Source: Geoglobus acetivorans
Lineage (GTDB): Archaea; Halobacteriota; Archaeoglobi; Archaeoglobales; Archaeoglobaceae
DNA: 64,000 bases
Direction of reading: 5' to 3'
NCBI RefSeq assembly: GCF_039641995.1
Contig: NZ_CP087714.1
Location: forward strand, 1,054,001 to 1,118,000
Part shown: one piece after another, positions 44,437 through 52,944 of the stretch
Layout: every line of letters begins with the position of its first letter
Position numbering within the stretch: position 1 is the stretch's first letter
Program-made: the position numbers and the translations under genes
Notes under the pieces: model-generated
The model's input: the letters and a program-made list of their open reading frames with translations, nothing else
Told to the model about the DNA's origin: nothing
Database searches by the model: none

Positions 44437-45198
44437 TCATCTCACCTCCGAGTCAAGCTCAATATAGTAAACCTGAGGTAACGTTCCCATATCGGGCTTA
44501 AGTACCTGAACTCTTCTCTCTTCTATGATCTTCCTGACTTCATCTTCCGGATCCATCAGATCTCCGAATTTTCGTGCTCCCACAGGGCACACTTCAACGC
44601 ATGCGGGCTTGTAGCCCCTGGTAATCCTGTGGTAGCACCATGTGCATTTGTCAGCGGTGTTTCTTCTAGTCTCTCTCGGACCATCGGCCGGATAGAGGTA
44701 TCTTGCCCCATACGGACATGCCTGGATGCAGTATCTGCACCCAATGCAGTATTTCTCATCCACAAGAACAACACCGTCTTTCGTCTTGTATGTTGCACCA
44801 ACCGGACAGACCTGAACGCATGGAGGTCTGTCACAGTGATTGCAGAGCTTTGGGACGTAGTAGGATTTAGATATCATCCTCTCATCGTATGTAGGCGGAA
44901 ATCCGTCAAATCCACCGTTTGGAGAATCCACTTTGGGCCCCTCTTCATCTTTAAGCCACACCCATCTTTCCACCCATGTCCTGAAGTAAAATGGCTTCAT
45001 CGGGACTTCGTTCTCGATCTTGCAGGCTCTCACGCACCTTCCACATCCAATGCATCTCGTTGTATCGACGACAAAGGCATATTTGTGTTTGTTCCAGTCG
45101 TAGCCTTCAACCGGCTCCTGAGCTGCTACTTTTCTCTTAAAGCTGGCAAACCCGGCGACAGCAGCAATAATGGCCAGAAACTTTCTTCTACTGACCAT
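44437..45198 (-). CDS. Tat-exported FeS subunit with four [4Fe-4S] sites (NrfC-like)
   Basis: ATG 45198 opens MVSRRKFLAIIAAVAGFASF, a twin-arginine signal; the longer upstream frame would run into the cytochrome gene. The mature part has four ferredoxin cluster motifs: CIGCGRCVRACK, CNHCDRPPCVQVCPVGA, CIGCRYCIQACPYG and CTWC with PACVEVCPVGAR. It is the electron-carrying partner of the NrfD-like protein. It overlaps the tetrahaem cytochrome gene by 11 bases. Confidence 0.93.
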   Translation of the reverse strand: MVSRRKFLAIIAAVAGFASFKRKVAAQEPVEGYDWNKHKYAFVVDTTRCIGCGRCVRACKIENEVPMKPFYFRTWVERWVWLKDEEGPKVDSPNGGFDGFPPTYDERMISKSYYVPKLCNHCDRPPCVQVCPVGATYKTKDGVVLVDEKYCIGCRYCIQACPYGARYLYPADGPRETRRNTADKCTWCYHRITRGYKPACVEVCPVGARKFGDLMDPEDEVRKIIEERRVQVLKPDMGTLPQVYYIELDSEVR

Positions 45199-45673
45199 TG
45201 TCAACACCTCTCTTGAACACCCACGGTGAGTGAGGGTTGTGGCACTCAACACAGGCAAGCCCGTAACCGTGCTCGTCAGTAAACTTCTGAGGGAAGTCTT
45301 CAGGCCTTGTGGGATTGAACTCATGGCAGAGCTTGCACAGCTCTCTTGTGGTATCTATTTCCGGGTGATATGTGGTGGGGTTCTCCACGTGCTTCATGCT
45401 CGGTCCGTGACATGTCTCACAGCTCAGGGTTGAATGTTTGCCCCGATTCAGAAATTCGACCTTTTCTGGATGACACTGCTCGCACATTTCTTTCGTGGCA
45501 AATTTCATGTCATACTGCATAATTTCTCTGACTGAATCTCCTCTAAACCATCTGTACGTGTAGTCGTCTGTAAACTCCCCGAATGTGGGGGGGACGATAA
45601 CAGTTCTCAGCATTAAAAATACTAAGACGAATGTCAGGTATATCAGCAAAAATCTCCTCGTCGCTGCTCGCAT
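45188..45673 (-). CDS. Tetrahaem c-type cytochrome, membrane-anchored
   Basis: A 161-residue protein with one N-terminal helix (residues 7-27, LLIYLTFVLVFLMLRTVI) and four CxxCH motifs: CEQCH, CETCH, CKLCH and CVECH. First gene of the minus-strand operon followed by the FeS and NrfD-like subunits. Together these three resemble a quinone-dependent redox complex of the CISM type, as in ActA-B-C or Hmc-like modules. GAGGTG lies upstream of the ATG at 45673. Confidence 0.9.
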   Translation of the reverse strand: MRAATRRFLLIYLTFVLVFLMLRTVIVPPTFGEFTDDYTYRWFRGDSVREIMQYDMKFATKEMCEQCHPEKVEFLNRGKHSTLSCETCHGPSMKHVENPTTYHPEIDTTRELCKLCHEFNPTRPEDFPQKFTDEHGYGLACVECHNPHSPWVFKRGVDNGQ

Positions 45674-45832
45674 TTTTTAACACCTCTTGTTTTTCACTGT
45701 TAAACCAAATCTGGGCTTTCTTTAAAAATTTTACTATTATTTTACAGGATTGATAATTAACTTTCTCGTTACGTGCACTTTCATTTCGTGATGTGTTAAT
45801 ACAAGAAATTATTTTTCTTAAAGAAAAAGTTT

Positions 45833-46144
45833 TTAAAGTCCAAGTCCTCTTGCGATAGCCTGAAAAACGTCGTTTGCTATGTTTATTCCGTTCATCTCTA
45901 GAATTATGTTAAGCACGGCTCCGATTACCGCACCCACGATAAGGGAAGATATTATCCTGATTTTGATTATCAGAATTAGTGCTATCACCAGCAGAACGAG
46001 GGTGGAAACTGCACCAATCTGGGCAAGCTGCTGTGCCGTTTCTTCCATGGCCATGTTCATGAAATTGAAAAGGGTCGCTATTCCGGACATGCCGAAAAGA
46101 AGGCCTATTATCAGACCGATGGCAACAAACGTGTTATCCGCCAT
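45833..46144 (-). CDS. Small membrane protein of unknown function
   Basis: A 103-residue protein with three hydrophobic stretches (about 5-28, 40-62 and 66-83) ending in an amphipathic tail. No family recognised. It is separated from the tetrahaem operon by 159 bases of A/T-rich DNA that carries the operon's likely promoter and is divergent from the RNA methyltransferase. Confidence 0.55.
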   Translation of the reverse strand: MADNTFVAIGLIIGLLFGMSGIATLFNFMNMAMEETAQQLAQIGAVSTLVLLVIALILIIKIRIISSLIVGAVIGAVLNIILEMNGINIANDVFQAIARGLGL

Positions 46145-46182
46145 GATTTAAAGTGGTGCAAACTACATATAATCTTAACGAC

Positions 46183-47133
46183 ATGTTTATTATTCCTTGG
46201 TTCAGCCAGCCATTGATGGATGAGCTGAAAGACACCAATCCTGATTTTTTCAGGAAATATGAAGACATAGACGATACTGAGGAGTTCCTTCATTACATGA
46301 TGCTGCCCTTAAGACAGAGCTTCAGGGTCAACACGCTTAAAGTCGGAATTGATGATGTCGTCGAGAGACTTTCTGAAGAATTTGAGCTGGAAAGGGTTCC
46401 CTGGGCCAAGGAGGGTTATTTTGTGTATGGTGAGGAGGTAACGAACACGCCCGAGTTCGCACTTGGGTTAATTTTCATGCAGGAAGCAAGCTCGATGATT
46501 CCTGCCGCTGTTCTTGATGTCCAGCCGGGAATGCTCGTTCTGGACATGGCGGCATCGCCCGGATCAAAAACAACTCAGATGTCGGCTTACATGGAAAACA
46601 GGGGCTGTATCGTTGCAAATGATGTGAAATACCCGAGGATAAACATCCTGATATCCAACATCCAGAAATTCGGGTCTGTCAATGTGAGGGTTACGATGAA
46701 GGACGGCAGGTATTTTGGAAGGTTCAGAGATACATTTGATCGAGTTCTGCTTGACGCTCCGTGCAGCAACGTGGGCATGATACGGAAGAATTACAAGTAC
46801 CTGAGACTCTGGAGGCAGAGGGATGTTGAGGCTCTGTCAAGGCTTCAAAAGGAGCTGATAATGGCTGCATACAGGGCACTGAAACCTGGTGGAGTTCTCG
46901 TTTACTCGACATGTACACTCGACCCTGAAGAAAACGAGGAGGTTGTGGATTATCTTTTGAGCAATACTGATGCAAGGCTCGAAAAGATTGATCTTCCTTT
47001 AAAGTCGCACGAACCCATAACCGAATTCAGAGGGAAGATTTACACCGATGAGGTCAAGAAGTGCCTGAGAATCCATCCTCAGGACAACAATACTGAGGGA
47101 TTTTTTGTTGCGAAGGTGGTAAAGGATGAATGA
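46183..47133 (+). CDS. RNA cytosine-C5 methyltransferase (NOP2/Sun family)
   Basis: A 316-residue RNA m5C methyltransferase. SAM site VLDMAASPGSKTTQMSAYM; motif IV LLDAPCSNVGMIRKN and motif VI YSTCTLDPEENEEVV carry the paired catalytic cysteines. The N-terminal part (LRQSFRVNTLKVGIDDVVER) is the typical Sun RNA-binding region. ATG 46183 is favoured because a TATA-like CATATAATC lies directly upstream. The target (tRNA or rRNA) cannot be told. Its end overlaps the next gene by eight bases. Confidence 0.93.
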   Translation: MFIIPWFSQPLMDELKDTNPDFFRKYEDIDDTEEFLHYMMLPLRQSFRVNTLKVGIDDVVERLSEEFELERVPWAKEGYFVYGEEVTNTPEFALGLIFMQEASSMIPAAVLDVQPGMLVLDMAASPGSKTTQMSAYMENRGCIVANDVKYPRINILISNIQKFGSVNVRVTMKDGRYFGRFRDTFDRVLLDAPCSNVGMIRKNYKYLRLWRQRDVEALSRLQKELIMAAYRALKPGGVLVYSTCTLDPEENEEVVDYLLSNTDARLEKIDLPLKSHEPITEFRGKIYTDEVKKCLRIHPQDNNTEGFFVAKVVKDE

Positions 47134-47527
47134 GCGAGAAATACTTGAAAAACTCAGGGAACAGTTTGGCGTTGAAATTCTGAATTTAAGGCTTAAGCTG
47201 ATGGGCAAGAACAGAATTTACGCATACAGAGAATGCGGACCTGACATTGAGGAAAGGCACTCTGGTGTTTACTTCGGGAAAATTGAAAGGGATGGCATAA
47301 GACTGTCGATTGAAGGATGCTATCTTCTGAATGATGAACTCAGAAAGAACGTGGTCGAGCTCAGCAGGGATGAGATGATAAGGTGGCTTCGAGGAGAGGA
47401 TATTGAACGGGATGTGCAGGGATATGTTGTTTTAAAATGGAAAACCTACTGGCTCGGATGCGGCAGGGGTAATGGAAAGATCATACGGAATTTCGTTCCC
47501 AAAGACCGGAGATTGAGGGGCGATTAG
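47126..47527 (+). CDS. Small protein coupled to the RNA m5C methyltransferase
   Basis: A 133-residue basic protein. Segments GVYFGKIERDGIRLSIEG and WLRGEDIERDVQGYVVLKWK resemble the C-terminal RsmF/PUA-like region found fused to Nop2/Sun methyltransferases in other organisms. It overlaps that gene, so it may be a detached RNA-binding domain working with it. The identification rests on position and segment resemblance, not a confirmed family. Confidence 0.65.
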   Translation: MNEREILEKLREQFGVEILNLRLKLMGKNRIYAYRECGPDIEERHSGVYFGKIERDGIRLSIEGCYLLNDELRKNVVELSRDEMIRWLRGEDIERDVQGYVVLKWKTYWLGCGRGNGKIIRNFVPKDRRLRGD

Positions 47528-47581
47528 AGCAGGGAAATGTATTTAGTTTATCAGCCATTAATTTTGATTCAGGTGAATGGG

Positions 47582-48367
47582 ATGAAACTCCGAGTTTCCG
47601 CCGTGCAGTGCCTTACTGGCAAAAAAGCATTTGAAAGTGCTGAAAAATTGGTTTTCTCTTCCGATTCTGACCTCTACCTGCTTCCGGAATACTTTTCCTA
47701 TTCTGATGATGTATTTACTGGCAGCATCGCAGAAACAACGATTGACTGGTTGAAAAAGATTAGCAGAGAAAGAGGAGCTATTGTGGCAGGAAATGCTGTG
47801 AGAAGTGATGGTGGAAAGTATTACAACACCCTTTATGTGTTCCACGATGGAGACCTCGTGGCAGTGCAGGACAAAATTCACCCGACGGAGAGTGAAAAGA
47901 AGAGAGGAATATGCTGTGGAGAAAAGCTGAAAGTTTTTGAGCTTGATGGAATAAGGTATTCGGCTTTAATCTGTGCTGATATTCTGTATCCGGAGCTGTG
48001 CAGGATTCCGGGGCTTAAGGGAGTTGACGTCGTGCTCAACCCTGTCGTCTCTTTCAAGAAATCTCAGCTGCCTGCACAGGAGTTCCGACACTGTCTTTAC
48101 TTTACGAGATCCTTCGATAACGCCTATGCGATAGTGAAAGCGGGGGGAGTGGGTATCACGTTTACCGGTGAGAGATGTGTGGGAAGAAGCCTGATCTCAA
48201 CCCCTGAAGGAATTATCTCCAGATACGAGAACGAGAACTCCGAGGAGCTGATCGAAGCGGAAATCGATATCGGCAGAATCAGGGAATACAGGAAGGTAAA
48301 CTACTCTTTGAGGGATAGAAACATTTCAGCAATGAGGGAACTGCTGGATGGAGGAATTGAATGCTGA
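47582..48367 (+). CDS. Carbon-nitrogen hydrolase (nitrilase superfamily)
   Basis: A 261-residue enzyme with the nitrilase triad: Glu in LLPEYFSYSDD, Lys in AVQDKIHPTESEKK and Cys in YSALICADILYPELCR. It hydrolyses an amide or nitrile, substrate unknown. ATG 47582 follows a short leader; it overlaps truA by seven bases, so the two are co-translated. Confidence 0.88.
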   Translation: MKLRVSAVQCLTGKKAFESAEKLVFSSDSDLYLLPEYFSYSDDVFTGSIAETTIDWLKKISRERGAIVAGNAVRSDGGKYYNTLYVFHDGDLVAVQDKIHPTESEKKRGICCGEKLKVFELDGIRYSALICADILYPELCRIPGLKGVDVVLNPVVSFKKSQLPAQEFRHCLYFTRSFDNAYAIVKAGGVGITFTGERCVGRSLISTPEGIISRYENENSEELIEAEIDIGRIREYRKVNYSLRDRNISAMRELLDGGIEC

Positions 48368-49134
48368 GGGTGGCCTTCAAGTATGCTTACTTTGGCTGGA
48401 ACTTCTCTGGAAACCAGTTTCAGCCACATCTCAGAACGGTTGATGGAGAAATCTTCAGGGCGTTTGAAAAGCTCGGCATCAACGCCAGGGAGAGAAGATA
48501 CAGGATTGCAGGCAGGACCGATGCGGGTGTCAGCGCGTTTGGCAACGTTTTTGCGGTTAATCTCGACTCTTTTGAGCCTTGGTTTTTGAGAGTTCTCAAT
48601 TCGAATTTGCCTGACGATGTCTCTGTCTGGGCATACAGCGTTGTTGATGGGCATTTCAATCCGAGGAAAGCTCTTTCGAGAGTTTACAGGTATGTTCTGC
48701 CCGACGAGGGATTTGATGTTGAAGCGATGAAAAATGCGGCACAGATGCTGCTGGGAAAGCACGACTTTTCTGGCTTTGCAAAAGCCTGTAGGCCCTGTGT
48801 CAGGGAGATTCTCCGCTCGGAAATTGAGAAGAGGGGAGATTTTATCATCTATACTGTTGAGGGCAATGCATTCGCCTGGAACATGGTGAGGAAGATTGTA
48901 ACGGCTCTGAAAATTGCAGGAATGAAGAGTGATCCGGAAATAGTCAAGCTTGTTCTTTCGGGAGAACACGTACCCTTAACTCCAGCAAGCCCGTACGGAC
49001 TGATACTCATTGATGTGAAATATCCTTTCGAGTTTAAAAAGGATGAAAAAATTTACGGGCTGCTGCAGGAGAGGATTCAGGAAAGGATGAGAAAATTTGC
49101 ACAGCTCTACGGTATTTTCAGGTTTTTAAGGTAA
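48361..49134 (+). CDS. truA: tRNA pseudouridine synthase A
   Basis: A 257-residue enzyme making pseudouridine at tRNA positions 38-40. The catalytic Asp lies in RIAGRTDAGVSAFGNV. Supporting blocks are LPDDVSVWAYSVVDGHFNPR, RVYRYVLPDEG and NAFAWNMVRKIVTALKIAG. It starts with ATG overlapping the nitrilase stop. Its 3' end overlaps the convergent cobA gene by 28 bases. Confidence 0.92.
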   Translation: MLRVAFKYAYFGWNFSGNQFQPHLRTVDGEIFRAFEKLGINARERRYRIAGRTDAGVSAFGNVFAVNLDSFEPWFLRVLNSNLPDDVSVWAYSVVDGHFNPRKALSRVYRYVLPDEGFDVEAMKNAAQMLLGKHDFSGFAKACRPCVREILRSEIEKRGDFIIYTVEGNAFAWNMVRKIVTALKIAGMKSDPEIVKLVLSGEHVPLTPASPYGLILIDVKYPFEFKKDEKIYGLLQERIQERMRKFAQLYGIFRFLR

Positions 49135-49856
49135 TCCTTCACTTTGTCAGATACCTCTGCCACTCCTCCGATTACTATCACTGCCGGAGCCTTCACATTT
49201 TCCCTTTCTGCAATCCCGGCGATGCTGGATAGCTTACCCCTTATGATTCTCTGTTTCTCCGTGGTTCCATTTTCGATTATTGCAACAGGCGTGTCCGGGT
49301 CTTTACCATGGTTCAGGAGTTTTTCGACGTTCTCTCTGAGGTTCGACACCCCCATGAGTATGACGATCGTGGCGTTCAGCCTTGCAAGTGCCTCCCAGTC
49401 AAGCCTCTCTCTTTCCTGCTTGCCCGTTATGAAAACCAGTGCGGGATCGTATTTCCTGTGGGTTACAGGTATGCCTGCGTATGCTGGAACTGCTATTGCT
49501 GAAGTGATTCCCGGCACAACTTCAAACTCAATTCCGTGTTTTGCCAGAACCTCTATTTCCTCGCCACCTCTGCCAAAGACGAAGGGATCGCCACCCTTGA
49601 GCCTTACAACTCTGTCATGTTCTTTCCCGTATTTCACAAGCAGTTCGTTTATCTCGTCCTGCTTTTTCTTGTGTTTTCCGGCCCTTTTTCCTACGTCAAT
49701 CAGGATTGCCCTGCTCTCTCTTTTAATAAGCTCTTTTATCTCCTCCCCTATGAGTTCGTCGTAAAGAATAACATCCGCTTCTCGTATCAATCTCAAAGCC
49801 TTGAGGGTCAGCAGTTCAGGGTCTCCCGGACCTGAGCCGACGATATATACTGTCAA
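49107..49856 (-). CDS. cobA: Uroporphyrinogen-III C-methyltransferase (SUMT)
   Basis: A 249-residue enzyme that methylates uroporphyrinogen III at C2 and C7 to give precorrin-2 for sirohaem, cobamides and, in archaea, haem. Signatures: VYIVGSGPGDPELLTLKALR, RLKGGDPFVFGRGGEEIEVL, VPGITSAIAVPAYAGIPVTH and IILMGVSN-like VILMGVSNLRENV. It closes the tetrapyrrole operon, overlapping hemC by four bases. Confidence 0.95.
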   Translation of the reverse strand: MTVYIVGSGPGDPELLTLKALRLIREADVILYDELIGEEIKELIKRESRAILIDVGKRAGKHKKKQDEINELLVKYGKEHDRVVRLKGGDPFVFGRGGEEIEVLAKHGIEFEVVPGITSAIAVPAYAGIPVTHRKYDPALVFITGKQERERLDWEALARLNATIVILMGVSNLRENVEKLLNHGKDPDTPVAIIENGTTEKQRIIRGKLSSIAGIAERENVKAPAVIVIGGVAEVSDKVKDYLKNLKIP

Positions 49857-50728
49857 GATATCACTTCCCTCAGAATCTCTTTAACATCACTCTGTGAGTA
49901 ATCTCTATCCAGTTTTTCATCAATTCTGGCAGTAATTTCTCCGTTCTCTTTGAGTATCTCGCACACGAGTCTGATTTTTCTGCCCTCGCTCTCTGCATAG
50001 ATTCCAGCCGGAATTGCACACCCTATTCCCAGTTCGCTGATCACAGCCCTCTCGAGCATAGCTTCTCTGTATGTTTTTTCGTGATTCATAAAGCTGACAA
50101 GCTCTTTTTCGTTCTCTCTCGTGGCTATGGCGATTATCCCCTGATTGGCTGATGGCACGAATATTTTGGGATCGAGCCTCTGGTATTTCAGTTTTTTATC
50201 CCATCCGAGCCTGATCAATCCCGCTTCAGCAAGAAAAATTCCATCGTACATACCCTCGTTCAGCTTTCTCAGTCTTGTGTCAACGTTTCCTCTGAGATTC
50301 TCTATCTTCAAGTCTTTTCTCAATTTTAAAACCATAGCTCTCCTTCTCAGTGACGATGTGCCGATTACAGAGCTGCTCTCAAGCTCCTCGAATCTCTTTC
50401 CATCCTTGGTTATGAATGCATCACATGGTGACTCTCTTTCAAGAACCGCGGCAATCACCGTCCCCTCTACCCTTTCAGTTGGAACGTCCTTGAGACTGTG
50501 GACGGCAATGTCTATCTCGCCTCTTTTCAGCGCAAGGTCTATCTCCCTTACGAATGCTCCGATTCCCCTGAATTCATGCAGGGGTCTGTCTCTCTTAATG
50601 TCTCCAGATGTCTTGATTATTTTAAGCTCTGTTTCGAATCCTTTTTTTTCCAGTATTCCCTTTACTTTTTCCGCCTGTGCCAGGGCAAGCTTGCTACCTC
50701 TTGTCCCGATTACAATGCTCTCAGGCAT
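49853..50728 (-). CDS. hemC: Hydroxymethylbilane synthase (porphobilinogen deaminase)
   Basis: A 291-residue enzyme joining four porphobilinogens. GTRGSKLALAQAEKV, HSLKDVPTE, GTSSLRRRAMVLK and the dipyrromethane cofactor Cys in ELGIGCAIPAGIYAE are visible. ATG 50728 gives the standard N-terminus MPESIVIGTRGSKLAL; it overlaps hemL by 19 bases. Confidence 0.95.
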   Translation of the reverse strand: MPESIVIGTRGSKLALAQAEKVKGILEKKGFETELKIIKTSGDIKRDRPLHEFRGIGAFVREIDLALKRGEIDIAVHSLKDVPTERVEGTVIAAVLERESPCDAFITKDGKRFEELESSSVIGTSSLRRRAMVLKLRKDLKIENLRGNVDTRLRKLNEGMYDGIFLAEAGLIRLGWDKKLKYQRLDPKIFVPSANQGIIAIATRENEKELVSFMNHEKTYREAMLERAVISELGIGCAIPAGIYAESEGRKIRLVCEILKENGEITARIDEKLDRDYSQSDVKEILREVIS

Positions 50729-51978
50729 TTTGCAATCACTTCTGCCGTTTTTTCCACGTCTTCCCGCCCATGGGCAACGCTCATGAAGCACGTTTCGTAC
50801 TGAGATGGTGGGAAGAACACCCCGTTTTCAAGCAGTTTCCAGTAGAACTCCATGAACCTTCTACTGTCCAGTTTCAGAGCTGAGGAATAGTCTCTGGGCT
50901 TTTCTCCGAAGTAAACGCAGAACATTGATTCAATGGAGCCAATGCTCACATTGAGTTTCGCATCATGGACCTCATCTTTCAGTGCGCTCACCAGATTTTC
51001 GGTTTTTCTCCTAAGCTCATCGTACGGTCTCTCCTCTTCAAGGATTTTCGCTGTTGTGTATCCTGCCGTGAGGCTTATCGGATTTCCGCTGAATGTTCCA
51101 GCCTGATAAACTGGTCCGGAAGGGCTGAATTTTTCAAGTATCTCTTTTCGCCCTCCAACGATGCCTATCGGGAATCCTCCTCCGGCAATTTTTCCGAGAG
51201 TGGTTATGTCCGGCTCAACACCAAAATACTCCTGGGCACCGCCGAGTGAAAGCCTGAATCCTGTTATGACCTCATCAAAGATGAGCAGAACGTCGTTTTC
51301 CATGGTGATTTTCCTGACTTCTCTCAGGTAACCGTCGTCAGGGATTATCAGTGAAGCATTGCCCATCACGGGTTCGAGAATCAGGGCGGCAATATCTTCT
51401 CTGTTTTTCTCAATAACTTCAGAGAGAGCCTCAACATTATTGTATGGAGCCTGAAGAGTATTCCTCACGAATTCTTCAGGGACTCCTGCTGAGTTTGGCG
51501 TTCCGTGTGTTGTGGCTCCGCTGCCCGCCTTAACAAGCACGGAATCATGGGCACCATGAAAACTTCCTTCAATTTTTATGAATTTCTTTCTTCCTGTGAA
51601 TCCTCTGGCAAGCCTGAGTGCTGCCATCGTCGCCTCACTGCCGGTGTTTGTAAACCTGACCATGTCTATGGATGGATAGATATCTGTTATGAGTTTTGCA
51701 TATTCTATCTCTAGTTCTATGGGGGTTCCGTAAACCCAACCATCTTCAAGCCTCTCTTTAACTGCGTTCTTAACTTTTTCATTCCCGTGACCGAGAATTA
51801 ATGGCCCATACGCCATGCAGTAGTCTATGTATTCGCTTCCATCAACATCGTATATTTTCGAACCTTTAGCCCTTTTTGTGTAGAATGGAAACGGCTTTAC
51901 GGCTCTAACCGGGCTTGAAACCCCTCCAGGCATCAAATTCCTGGCGGTTTCATAAAGCTCCTTTGATTTCTCCCACAT
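50710..51978 (-). CDS. hemL: Glutamate-1-semialdehyde 2,1-aminomutase
   Basis: A 422-residue PLP enzyme converting glutamate 1-semialdehyde to 5-aminolevulinate. The PLP-Lys lies in TLGKIAGGGFPIGIVGG; also DEVITGFRLSLGGAQEYFG, TNTGSEATMAALRLARGFTG and GSFHGAHDSVLVKAG. Its stop overlaps hemC and its start abuts hemB (1 base), confirming the hemA-B-L-C-cobA order. Confidence 0.96.
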   Translation of the reverse strand: MWEKSKELYETARNLMPGGVSSPVRAVKPFPFYTKRAKGSKIYDVDGSEYIDYCMAYGPLILGHGNEKVKNAVKERLEDGWVYGTPIELEIEYAKLITDIYPSIDMVRFTNTGSEATMAALRLARGFTGRKKFIKIEGSFHGAHDSVLVKAGSGATTHGTPNSAGVPEEFVRNTLQAPYNNVEALSEVIEKNREDIAALILEPVMGNASLIIPDDGYLREVRKITMENDVLLIFDEVITGFRLSLGGAQEYFGVEPDITTLGKIAGGGFPIGIVGGRKEILEKFSPSGPVYQAGTFSGNPISLTAGYTTAKILEEERPYDELRRKTENLVSALKDEVHDAKLNVSIGSIESMFCVYFGEKPRDYSSALKLDSRRFMEFYWKLLENGVFFPPSQYETCFMSVAHGREDVEKTAEVIAKCLRAL

Positions 51979-52944
51979 TCACAAAACCTCCGCAATTTCC
52001 TTTGCATGATAGGTGATTATCAGGTCAGCACCTGCCCTTTTTATTGAGGTGAGTATTTCATATGCTATGCTCGTCTCATCGAGCCACCCCATTCTGCCAG
52101 CGGCCTTGACCATGCTGTATTCTCCGCTAACATTATAGGCTGCAACGGGAACCTTAAATGCCTCCTTAACCCTTCGTATGATGTCCAGATAGCTGAGGGC
52201 GGGCTTGACCATGACCATGTCAGCCCCCTCTCTCAAATCGAGTTCAACCTCTCTCAACGCTTCATCACTGTTGTGGAAGTCCATCTGGTAGCTCTTCCTG
52301 TCTCCGAAGGCGTATCCGCTTTCAGCAGCCTCTCTAAATGGTCCGTAGAATGACGAAGCGTATTTGGCAGAATAGCTCATTATTGCCGTATTTTCAAATC
52401 CATTCTCATCAAGAGCGCCTCGTATAGCTTTTATCATCCCGTCCATCATTCCGGAGGGAGCAACGATGTCTGCTCCGGCTCTGGCGTGGCTCACAGCAAC
52501 TTTTCCAAGAACCGGCAGGGTTGGGTCATTCAGGATCTCTTCATTATGGACAATACCGCAATGCCCGTGGGTGGTGTACTCGCACAGGCAGACGTCTGTT
52601 ATCAGTACGGCATCATCAAAGTCCTGCCTGACGTCTCTCAAAGCCTTCTGAATTACCCCATCATCATCATATGCGGAACTTCCAATTTCGTCCTTGCTGG
52701 CAGGTATGCCAAAGAAAATAAATGCTCTTATTCCCAGCTCCATTGCCTTTCCTATCTCATCGGATATGCTGTGAAGGGGGATTCTGAAGTATCCAGGCAT
52801 TGAGGGAATTTCCTGTCTTGATGAAATGTTTTCATCAACAAAGATTGGCATTATCAGGTCTTCCTTAGACAGCTTCGTCTCCTGCATTAGGGGGCGGATT
52901 CTGTTCTTTCTCAATCTTCTCATTCTCACCTTTGGAAATTCCAT
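51979..52944 (-). CDS. hemB: Delta-aminolevulinic acid dehydratase (porphobilinogen synthase)
   Basis: A 321-residue enzyme fusing two 5-aminolevulinates. The zinc-binding cysteines are in [16 protein letters not shown]. Schiff-base lysines lie in [19 protein letters not shown] and [23 protein letters not shown] follows. The start is set at ATG 52944 because [20 protein letters not shown] is the typical family N-terminus; this overlaps the hemA 3' end by 80 bases, unusually long. Confidence 0.94.
   Translation of the reverse strand: MEFPKVRMRRLRKNRIRPLMQETKLSKEDLIMPIFVDENISSRQEIPSMPGYFRIPLHSISDEIGKAMELGIRAFIFFGIPASKDEIGSSAYDDDGVIQKALRDVRQDFDDAVLITDVCLCEYTTHGHCGIVHNEEILNDPTLPVLGKVAVSHARAGADIVAPSGMMDGMIKAIRGALDENGFENTAIMSYSAKYASSFYGPFREAAESGYAFGDRKSYQMDFHNSDEALREVELDLREGADMVMVKPALSYLDIIRRVKEAFKVPVAAYNVSGEYSMVKAAGRMGWLDETSIAYEILTSIKRAGADLIITYHAKEIAEVL

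Noticed and set aside
44629-45216. 195-codon plus-strand frame
   Set aside because: Antisense to the FeS subunit; cysteine motifs on the minus strand are unmistakable.
42211-45673. Nitrite reductase (Nrf) operon
   Set aside because: NrfC/D/H-like parts are present but no NrfA-type pentahaem catalytic subunit with its CxxCK haem was found.
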